Shown in pieces: positions 1 to 4,618 of a stretch of DNA of 5,338 nt (position 1 is its first letter; the number at the start of each line of letters is the position of its first letter). Position numbers and translations under genes: made by a program. The notes beneath the pieces were generated by a model. That model worked only from the letters and a program-made list of their open reading frames with translations. It did not search any database and was not told where the DNA came from. Source of the stretch: Lentisphaera sp. Its GTDB lineage: Bacteria > Verrucomicrobiota > Lentisphaeria > Victivallales > GWF2-50-93. The DNA lies in assembly GCA_020721745.1 (NCBI GenBank), contig DYMC01000166.1, positions 1-5,338 of the forward strand, given 5' to 3'.

Positions 1-11
1 GCCACCAAAGG

Positions 12-63
12 GCTGGCGGGGGCATGCTCTTGACACGTATGAAATCACGTGTTGCATGCCAGC
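12..63. repeat. Bulged long hairpin at left edge
   Basis: The arms GCATGC (22-27) and GCATGC (54-59) pair. Inside them ACACGT (33-38) pairs with ACGTGT (47-52) around an eight-base loop. GCTG (12-15) can pair with CAGC (60-63) if the G-rich stretch 16-21 is bulged out. No T-tract follows, so it is a poor intrinsic terminator for a gene lying to the left. It may be the remnant of a palindromic element or an RNA structure ahead of the dehydrogenase gene. No gene is seen in bases 1-175. Confidence 0.5.
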
Positions 64-71
64 GAAAAGAG

Positions 72-87
72 TTTTGCAATTACCTCA
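72..87 (-). repeat. Partial copy of dispersed repeat arm
   Basis: These 16 bases match 14 of 16 positions of the arm of the large palindromic element at 4514-4618, in the orientation of its right arm. Read on the - strand, they also share AATTGCAAAACTC with the partial copy at 5283-5300. No partner arm was found nearby, so this is a single diverged arm. Confidence 0.55.
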
Positions 88-91
88 CCAA

Positions 92-158
92 GTAAATATT
101 CACTGAAGACGTGAGCTTCGCAACGTCTCAAGAATGACGGGGTTCAGTGAATATTTAC
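92..158. repeat. 16-base perfect inverted repeat upstream of dehydrogenase gene
   Basis: GTAAATATTCACTGAA at 92-107 is the exact reverse complement of 143-158, with 35 bases between. Each arm is itself close to a palindrome (AGTAAATATTCACT and AGTGAATATTTACC), so the region can be read as two similar dyad sites centred 55 bp apart. Within the loop GACGT (108-112) can pair with ACGTC (123-127). The right arm ends five bases before the AAAGGGGA ribosome binding sequence. It could be a pair of operator sites or an mRNA stem close to the start. Which regulator would bind is unknown. Confidence 0.7.
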
Positions 159-162
159 CACC

Positions 163-170
163 AAAGGGGA
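163..170 (+). promoter_or_regulatory. Ribosome binding site of the dehydrogenase gene
   Basis: AAAGGGGA lies five bases before the ATG at 176. It decides the start: the in-frame ATG at 134 has no comparable upstream sequence and would add 14 residues encoded by the inverted repeat. Confidence 0.7.
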
Positions 171-175
171 TTTTC

Positions 176-1348
176 ATGGGGACATATTCGCTAATCTATC
201 CGCGTAGGATTTTATTCGGCTGCGGGACGATATCGGAGTTGCCGAAGCTGCTCGAGAACAGGAGGAAGGTCCTGTTGATCACCGGGAAAAGCGCGAGAGG
301 CAACGGCCTCCAGAACAGGCTCCTGAATATGCTCCCCGAACCGGGGATCGCGCCGCTCTGTGGAATCGTCGCGGATGAGGCGCCAATCGAGTCGGTTGAT
401 CATATTGTATCGGCCGGCAGAGCGACCGGGGCCGATGCTGTCCTCGCGGTTGGCGGCGGCTCGGTCATAGATGCAGCGAAAGCCGCCGCGGCGATAATAC
501 CGGGCGGGGGAATGACCGCCGACTATTTCCACGGCTCCGCGAAAATCGCAGGGAAGGGGCTATTCTTCGTCGCCGCTCCCACGACCGCCGGGACAGGCTC
601 GGAAGTCACTGCGAACGCAGTCCTTTCCGACAAGAAAAGCATGACCAAGAAATCCATCCGCGGAGAATATCTGATCCCCGACATTGCCATCGTTGACCCC
701 GAACTCACATTCTCGTGCCCGGCATCTCTCGCTGCCGACAGCGGGATGGACGCGATTGTCCAGGCCGTCGAATCTCTTGTATCCCCTGAATCTAATGCGC
801 CAAGCCGTTCCCTGGCCCTGAAGGCGGCCGGGCTTCTTGTCTCCCACTTGGAACGCGCCGTCGCCGGGGACAGGTCTGCGAAAATCGCAGTCGCGGAGGG
901 GAGTCTGCTTTCGGGGATGTCATTCTCACAGACCGGGCTTGGCGCCGTCCATGGTCTCGCCCATCCGATAGGGATAAAATATGGCATCCCGCACGGACGA
1001 GCCTGCGGGATACTGATGCGGAGCGTCTTCAGGATGAATCTGGCGAAGATCCCGGGGCTCTATGACGAGGCGGCGAAGGCCTGCGGTTTTCGCGATTCGA
1101 CGGAATTTCTCGACGCCCTGGACCGGCTCTGCGATGCGACGGGCATCCCTGCGAATTTCGCAGACTTCGGCCTTCGCAGGGAGGACTTTCCTTTCATCCT
1201 CAAGAACTGCCGCAGCCGCAGCATGGAGAGGAATCCATGCTCGTTTTCGGACGGAGAAATTGAGGAGATGCTGGAGAAAGGATGCGGGATGCATGATACA
1301 GGATATGCCGTTCAGCGTCGGCCAGTTCTAGGTTGCCCTACGGAGTAG
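176..1348 (+). CDS. Iron-containing alcohol dehydrogenase family protein
   Basis: Predicted 390-residue NAD(P)-dependent oxidoreductase of the group III (iron-dependent) alcohol dehydrogenase family, cytoplasmic, probably interconverting an alcohol or diol and an aldehyde or ketone; the substrate cannot be told. The N-terminal half has the nucleotide-binding GGGS motif (93-96, followed by VIDAAKA) and PTTAGTGSE (135-143). The C-terminal half holds the metal site: Asp192 in GMDAIVQAVE, His259 and His273 in VHGLAHPIG...PHG. The usual second ligand, His four residues after the Asp, is Gln196, as in a known branch of the family with GMDALTQ-type motifs; metal use may therefore differ. The family normally ends near EIEEMLEKG; here about 18 more residues follow, the last five encoded by a hairpin that also holds the TAG stop. 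The ATG at 176 is chosen because AAAGGGGA precedes it. The gene stands alone on + and converges with the kinase gene. Family is secure, specificity unknown. Confidence 0.93.
   Translation: MGTYSLIYPRRILFGCGTISELPKLLENRRKVLLITGKSARGNGLQNRLLNMLPEPGIAPLCGIVADEAPIESVDHIVSAGRATGADAVLAVGGGSVIDAAKAAAAIIPGGGMTADYFHGSAKIAGKGLFFVAAPTTAGTGSEVTANAVLSDKKSMTKKSIRGEYLIPDIAIVDPELTFSCPASLAADSGMDAIVQAVESLVSPESNAPSRSLALKAAGLLVSHLERAVAGDRSAKIAVAEGSLLSGMSFSQTGLGAVHGLAHPIGIKYGIPHGRACGILMRSVFRMNLAKIPGLYDEAAKACGFRDSTEFLDALDRLCDATGIPANFADFGLRREDFPFILKNCRSRSMERNPCSFSDGEIEEMLEKGCGMHDTGYAVQRRPVLGCPTE
539..549. repeat. Iterated palindrome GCGAAAATCGC, copy 1
   Basis: Inside the dehydrogenase gene, read as GCG AAA ATC GCA (Ala-Lys-Ile-Ala). 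It is one of six similarly phased copies in the window. Confidence 0.6.
876..890. repeat. Iterated palindrome, copy 2 (CTGCGAAAATCGCAG)
   Basis: Arms CTGCGA and TCGCAG surround AAA. It lies in the dehydrogenase gene with the core in the same codon phase as copy 1, encoding Ala-Lys-Ile-Ala. Confidence 0.65.
1149..1163. repeat. Iterated palindrome, copy 3 (CTGCGAATTTCGCAG)
   Basis: Variant with AATTT in the centre and seven-base arms. It lies in the dehydrogenase gene, in the same phase, encoding Ala-Asn-Phe-Ala. A one-mismatch relative, GCGGTTTTCGC, lies at 1083-1093 but out of phase. Confidence 0.55.
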
Positions 1349-1356
1349 GGTTCAAC
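1332..1356 (+). repeat. Hairpin spanning the dehydrogenase stop codon
   Basis: GTTG-CCCTAC (1332-1341) pairs with GTAGGG and CAAC (1345-1350 and 1353-1356) around a GGA loop, with two T bases bulged. The TAG stop at 1346-1348 lies in the right half of the stem. The bases after it (ATCTTTACC) are not a convincing T-tract, so a terminator role is possible but weak. It may equally be a small repetitive palindrome that captured the gene end. Confidence 0.55.
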
Positions 1357-1397
1357 ATCTTTACCCTTGAAAATTCCTTTTGGGCGGGGATTTTGCT

Positions 1398-1472
1398 CCG
1401 TCCCATCCAGTACTTTGCGCCGTCCTCGGCGCAAAGAATGTTTGCGCGGAGACCGCGCAAACTACTGGACGG
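1398..1472. repeat. Twin-hairpin element between convergent genes
   Basis: An outer stem (CCGTCC 1398-1403 with GGACGG 1467-1472, and AGTA 1409-1412 with TACT 1463-1466; CATCC bulged) encloses two hairpins. The first is CTTTGCGCC/GGCGCAAAG (1413-1421, 1428-1436, loop six bases). The second is TTTGCGCGG/CCGCGCAAA (1441-1449, 1453-1461, loop AGA). The two hairpins share TTTGCGC, so alternative cross-pairings exist. The TAG of the kinase gene (1462-1464) lies in the outer stem. It may act as a two-way transcription barrier between the convergent genes, though no T-tract is present. Its layout mirrors the element at 4514-4618 while its sequence differs. Confidence 0.7.
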
Positions 1473-3354
1473 ATTTGATTATTGACCTGCTTTTAAGATA
1501 TTCCTCGCCTGTCAGGACTGCGGATGTGTCTTCCGACTTGCATTTGGGGCATGTGTAGGGGGAAGTTTCGTTGCCTCGCGATATACTGATGTCGGTTTCC
1601 AGCACTGGGAATATGTTGCCGCACTTTTCGCACTCGAAAGCTGTTCCCATTCTGGAGGAGCATTTCGGGCAGATTTCGTGTTCGGGGTCGTTGCTTCGTT
1701 TTTCAATCATATATCCGCATTTTTCGCATTTGAGGACGCTGATGGGGATATATTGGTCCTCGTCTGATTTTTTATTTGCGATGGTTTTATATATCTTTGT
1801 GGTTGCGAAAATCGCAAGCAGTAGAATTAGGCCCGAGGCTACAATTTTGATGATATTTCCTTTGCCAGGCAAGGATAAGGCGGGGATATTGAAATTGAAA
1901 TGGGGCAGGAACGAGAGCGGGTCGAAACTTTGAATGCTTTTTCCACTTGTCTTAACGGTCGGGACCTTAACATTATCCGTTTTTTCTTTCTCTGTTTTTT
2001 TGGAGAAGCGAAACTTATGAGGCTCCTGCCCGGAGGAATCCTCCACGCTGGCCTCCCCCCCGTCTTTTAGCGAGGCCCCTTGGTCCTCCACAGAAAGGCT
2101 CTTGTGCGTATAGAAGCAGAATTCTTTTGCTGGATCATTTTTGATTTCGTCAAATATTATGTTGAAAGAATCTATTATTTTCGCTGGTTGTGGTCTGCGC
2201 GATGGATCCTTTAACAGCATCTGCGACAACAACATGCTCAATTCGCAGTGGAAACGCTCATCTATCAAGCTGAGCTCGGGAGGCAGTAGGTTTATCTGGC
2301 TGATCATGCTGTTCACGGCTCTGTCCGAGTAAAACGGATTCGATCCTGTGAGGGATTCGTAAAGCGTCACTCCGAGGCTGTAGATGTCGCTAAGCCCAGG
2401 GAATATCTCTTCGCCGGAAAGATATTCTGGTGGCATGTATGCAGGCGTGCCCCATACTTCGTTTTTCAAGGACATGGTGACATTGGACTTCGGGGATGCG
2501 ATGCCGAAGTCCGCGAGCAGGAACTTGTTGTCGCCGCCTATCATTATGTTCTGTGGCTTGATGTCGAAGTGGACCACCCCCTTCTGGGCGATTTCATCTA
2601 TTGCGCTTGCGATCTGGATTCCCATCTGGAGTGCTTCGGACTGGGAGAGTGTCTTGGTTTTCAGGATTTTCGACATGTCGCCCTTTTCTGCGTATTCCAT
2701 CGCCACGAAGAGGCGGCTGTCGCTTTGTCCAAAGTCGTATGTCTTCAATAGGAAAGGGCATTGGATGTCTTTGATTTCACCTGCGGTTCTGGCGAAGGCA
2801 TCGTAGATTTGGGCCGTGTCGCCGCTTTGCTTGAAGAGCTTGAGGGCGGTCTTTTTATTTTCCATGGAGATGTCCTCCGCGAGGAAGACCACCGAGTGGG
2901 CGCCATATCCGAGGAGCTTGACTATCTTGTATTTCCCGGCGAAGACGGCATGTCTCTTGGCGAGTTCGAAGTCGGAATTGTGCAATGATGACATCCTGAG
3001 GAAAATCTTGAGCTTGGCGAGAAGATGTGAATCTTTAACGGGCTTGAGGAGATAGTCGTTGGCGCCGGCGTTGAGTCCTTCGGCCACGTTTTCCTCGTCG
3101 TCGAGGCCGGATATCATGATGATGGGGACGGTTCCTCCGCGGGGCAGCTGCCTGATTCTTCTGCATGCCTCTATTCCATTCATTATTGGCATTCGGACAT
3201 CCAGCAGAACGAGGTCGGATGGGTTCTTTTTGAATTCCTCAAGCGCCTCTGCGCCGTTGGGGCATGGAACAGCCTCGTGGCCGAGGAAGTCCACGATGTT
3301 CTTGAGGACAAGGAGCGAAACTCTGTCGTCGTCGCTTACGATTATTCTTGCCAT
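1462..3354 (-). CDS. Receiver domain-Ser/Thr protein kinase with membrane segment and double zinc ribbon
   Basis: A 630-residue signalling protein. Residues 1-120 form a CheY-like receiver: acidic Asp8-10, phospho-acceptor Asp52 in LDVRMP, Ser82 and Lys104. Residues about 141-400 form a Hanks-type kinase: glycine loop GYGAHSVV (149-156), Lys172 in ALK, probable helix-C Glu193, catalytic loop HFDIKPQN (262-269), DFG (282-284), and PPE (308-310) as the APE-like motif. All catalytic residues are present; HFD replaces the usual HRD, so activation-loop control may differ. A polar low-complexity linker (about 410-480) leads to one hydrophobic segment (500-521). The tail carries four CxxC pairs (Cys543/546, 562/565, 575/578, 602/605), two zinc ribbons. 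With one membrane pass and the kinase inside, the ribbons would lie outside the cytoplasm, which is unusual; positive residues just after the segment make the topology uncertain. The start gives a complete receiver, but only a weak AGAGA sequence precedes it. Third gene of the - strand cluster, 73 bases after the prepilin gene. Phosphorylation of the receiver presumably tunes the kinase; targets unknown. Confidence 0.92.
   Translation of the reverse strand: MARIIVSDDDRVSLLVLKNIVDFLGHEAVPCPNGAEALEEFKKNPSDLVLLDVRMPIMNGIEACRRIRQLPRGGTVPIIMISGLDDEENVAEGLNAGANDYLLKPVKDSHLLAKLKIFLRMSSLHNSDFELAKRHAVFAGKYKIVKLLGYGAHSVVFLAEDISMENKKTALKLFKQSGDTAQIYDAFARTAGEIKDIQCPFLLKTYDFGQSDSRLFVAMEYAEKGDMSKILKTKTLSQSEALQMGIQIASAIDEIAQKGVVHFDIKPQNIMIGGDNKFLLADFGIASPKSNVTMSLKNEVWGTPAYMPPEYLSGEEIFPGLSDIYSLGVTLYESLTGSNPFYSDRAVNSMISQINLLPPELSLIDERFHCELSMLLSQMLLKDPSRRPQPAKIIDSFNIIFDEIKNDPAKEFCFYTHKSLSVEDQGASLKDGGEASVEDSSGQEPHKFRFSKKTEKEKTDNVKVPTVKTSGKSIQSFDPLSFLPHFNFNIPALSLPGKGNIIKIVASGLILLLAIFATTKIYKTIANKKSDEDQYIPISVLKCEKCGYMIEKRSNDPEHEICPKCSSRMGTAFECEKCGNIFPVLETDISISRGNETSPYTCPKCKSEDTSAVLTGEEYLKSRSIIKSVQ
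1803..1817. repeat. Iterated palindrome, copy 4 (TTGCGAAAATCGCAA)
   Basis: Lies in the membrane-segment coding part of the kinase gene. On the coding (-) strand it reads GCG ATT TTC GCA (Ala-Ile-Phe-Ala), so it has the same codon phase as the other copies although the amino acids differ. Confidence 0.6.
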
Positions 3355-3385
3355 ACGTCTCTGCTTTTTTGTCTTTTTTTGGGCC

Positions 3386-3407
3386 GATGCAATTTGGGAA
3401 TTGCATC
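3386..3407. repeat. Hairpin between the prepilin and kinase genes
   Basis: GATGCAATT (3386-3394) pairs perfectly with AATTGCATC (3399-3407) around TGGG. On the - strand it follows the prepilin stop and is itself followed by A-rich sequence leading to the kinase start, not by a T-tract. An intrinsic terminator in the direction of transcription is therefore not supported. It could be an mRNA processing or stabilising stem inside the operon. Confidence 0.6.
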
Positions 3408-3427
3408 AATGATCCGGTGCGGATGTT

Positions 3428-4498
3428 CTATTCTTTCTTCGGGCGCATTTGGTATTCTGCTGGCGGAGCTTCTGCGGCGGACGGGTTGAGAAGTCTGCCG
3501 GTGTCTTCAAGGCTGGGCAGGGTCTCCGGCGCTTGTCTTGCAGGGGGAAGAGGTCGTGGGCGGGGAGTGGGAAGAGGTCGGGGACGGGGAGTGGGAAGTG
3601 GACGGGGGCTTGGAAGTGCCTGAGCCTGGGCCGTGTTTCCCGAATCATTATAGTTTCCCGCGTCGAAGTGGTGCTTGATTTCGGCTGGGGAGAGAGCCTT
3701 CCGGATGAGAATGAATTCGTCCATTCTGCCTTGGAAGTTGTATCTTGGGGTGCGTGAATTGCCGGTCGTGAATATCGCCCCGAGCGTCAGTGGCTTCGAT
3801 GTTATGTTCTGGGAAGATGGACTGCCTTTTGCGGGGCTCCCCATTGCGGCGGAGTCGAGATATATCTGGAACTTGCCCCCTTCGGAGACAAGCGCCACGT
3901 GATGCCACTTTCCAGCCGAGACTTGTGGAGTTTTCCAGGCTGTGCAGGACCTTCCGACGTCGGCCTCGAGGCGTCTGGCGTTGAGGTAAAGATCGTATTG
4001 CGATATTCTGCTCCATTCAGCTTTTCCGCAGAGGACTCTTGTTGATGATATCGAGTCGAAGCGGACCCACATCATGATGGTGAAGTCCTCCTTTTCCGCA
4101 TCGAAGTCGAGAGCTTTGTTGTTTTGGATTTCGACATAGCTCCTTCGTCCATCAAATTGGAGGGCGTGATGGAATCTGCTCCTTCCTCCTTTTTTAACCC
4201 ACTTGGCGTTTTTGATCAAGCCATTGGAGAGCTTGGGGTCGAAGCCTTGGACTCCACACCCGACCGCCGAATTTGTAAGTGCTGGTTCGCCTGCGATTTT
4301 CGCGTCGGTGTCGGCGAAGTTGAAGTTGATGACAGTGTCGGGGTCCTTGCTTAGCATTGTGTTATATGTCAGCCATTTGGTGTACTTTGCCTTGGATTTT
4401 GCAATGTTTGCCGAGACGAAGGAGATACCAATGAGAATGGAGATTATGGATATGACTACGACGATTTCGACCAGTGTGAACTGTCTTTTTGTTTTCAT
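3428..4498 (-). CDS. Prepilin-like protein with LamG-like domain and Pro/Arg-rich repeat tail
   Basis: A 356-residue protein. Residues 1-30 are a class III (type IV pilin-like) leader: short basic KTKRQ, then FTLVEIVVVISIISILIGI. Cleavage by prepilin peptidase is expected before Phe7, giving the conserved Glu at mature position 5 (Glu11). The residue before the cut is Gln6 instead of the usual Gly, a deviation also typical of Lentisphaerota prepilins. Residues about 110-280 resemble a concanavalin A-like LamG domain: ALQFDGRRSYVEI, DFTIMMWVRF, GKWHHVALV, FQIYLD, and a closing GRMDEFILIRKALSPAEIK. Such domains often bind glycans or other surface ligands; the ligand here is unknown. The tail from about 285 is Pro-rich with LPTPRPRP octapeptide repeats. 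It is probably membrane-anchored or part of a pseudopilus, with the LamG domain outside the cytoplasmic membrane. A good ribosome binding sequence precedes the ATG. It lies between two regulators, a candidate output or sensor of the same cluster, though proteins of this type are numerous in such genomes. Confidence 0.88.
   Translation of the reverse strand: MKTKRQFTLVEIVVVISIISILIGISFVSANIAKSKAKYTKWLTYNTMLSKDPDTVINFNFADTDAKIAGEPALTNSAVGCGVQGFDPKLSNGLIKNAKWVKKGGRSRFHHALQFDGRRSYVEIQNNKALDFDAEKEDFTIMMWVRFDSISSTRVLCGKAEWSRISQYDLYLNARRLEADVGRSCTAWKTPQVSAGKWHHVALVSEGGKFQIYLDSAAMGSPAKGSPSSQNITSKPLTLGAIFTTGNSRTPRYNFQGRMDEFILIRKALSPAEIKHHFDAGNYNDSGNTAQAQALPSPRPLPTPRPRPLPTPRPRPLPPARQAPETLPSLEDTGRLLNPSAAEAPPAEYQMRPKKE
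3547..3618 (-). repeat. 24-base tandem repeat coding for LPTPRPRP
   Basis: Three 24-base units (3547-3570, 3571-3594, 3595-3618), the first two nearly identical and the third degenerate. They lie in frame within the prepilin-like gene and encode Pro/Arg octapeptides. Because the unit is a multiple of three, copy number could change without breaking the gene. It is a coding minisatellite, not a CRISPR array: there are no spacers. Confidence 0.75.
4293..4303. repeat. Iterated palindrome, copy 5 (GCGATTTTCGC)
   Basis: In the prepilin-like gene, read on the - strand as GCG AAA ATC GCA (Ala66-Lys-Ile-Ala69), the same phase as the other copies. Confidence 0.6.
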
Positions 4499-4503
4499 GT
4501 TTT

Positions 4504-4509
4504 CTCCTT
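4504..4509 (-). promoter_or_regulatory. Ribosome binding site of the prepilin-like gene
   Basis: AAGGAG on the - strand, five bases before the ATG at 4498-4496. It lies just outside the left arm of the large palindromic element, so the element fills the gap between the regulator gene and this site without disturbing it. Confidence 0.8.
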
Positions 4510-4513
4510 ATTG

Positions 4514-4618
4514 TGAGCCAATTGCAAAATTGCCTTTTTAAAGGATCGCCAGCCCTATGGCTGGCTCTTATGCCGGTCATAAGACCGGCGTTCCAAAGGC
4601 AATTTTGCAATTGGCTCA
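4514..4618. repeat. 105-base palindromic element with two internal hairpins
   Basis: Perfect 24-base inverted arms at 4514-4537 and 4595-4618 (starting TGAGCCAATTGCAAAA) enclose two perfect 7-bp hairpins, each with a four-base loop: GCCAGCC/GGCTGGC (4548-4554, 4559-4565, loop CTAT) and GCCGGTC/GACCGGC (4572-4578, 4583-4589, loop ATAA). The whole can fold as a cruciform in DNA or a branched stem in RNA. Partial arm copies at 72-87 and 5283-5298 show that it belongs to a dispersed family. No transposase is encoded, so any mobility would need help from elsewhere. The right arm and the second hairpin, with part of the first, lie inside the response regulator gene and supply its C-terminus and stop; the rest fills the gap before the prepilin gene. 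It may pause or attenuate transcription between them. Confidence 0.9.

Larger units (their letters stand above)
2..168 (+). repeat. 11-base direct repeat CCACCAAAGGG flanking the dehydrogenase leader
   Basis: CCACCAAAGGG occurs at 2-12 and again at 158-168, a spacing of 156 bases. The second copy supplies part of the ribosome binding sequence of the dehydrogenase gene. The repeats bracket the hairpin, the dispersed-arm copy and the inverted repeat. This could reflect a duplication or an insertion between target duplications, but the left copy touches the window edge and its true extent cannot be seen. Confidence 0.4.

Noticed and set aside
30..58. TTGACA at 30-35 as a -35 box
   Set aside because: No -10-like hexamer occurs at 16-18 bases, and the hexamer lies within a hairpin.
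134..175. Longer dehydrogenase start at 134
   Set aside because: It has no ribosome binding site, the 14 extra residues come from the inverted repeat, and the family's N-terminus fits the ATG at 176.
523..987. Open frame on the - strand opposite the dehydrogenase gene
   Set aside because: It is a complement of a clearly conserved gene with GC-rich codons and has no recognisable domain.
1367..1558. Small + frame covering the convergent gap
   Set aside because: It is the in-frame continuation of the dehydrogenase gene past its TAG, runs through the twin-hairpin element and into the antisense of the kinase gene, and has no ribosome binding site.
3365..3380. T-rich tract as a terminator
   Set aside because: On the + strand no hairpin precedes it and no gene reads toward it. 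On the - strand it is an A-tract leading into the kinase start.
3059..3412. Open frame on the + strand opposite the receiver domain of the kinase gene
   Set aside because: It lies entirely over well-conserved receiver coding sequence and the intergenic hairpin, and has no domain of its own.
3547..3618. Tandem repeats as a CRISPR array
   Set aside because: The units abut with no spacers and encode an in-frame Pro/Arg-rich tail.
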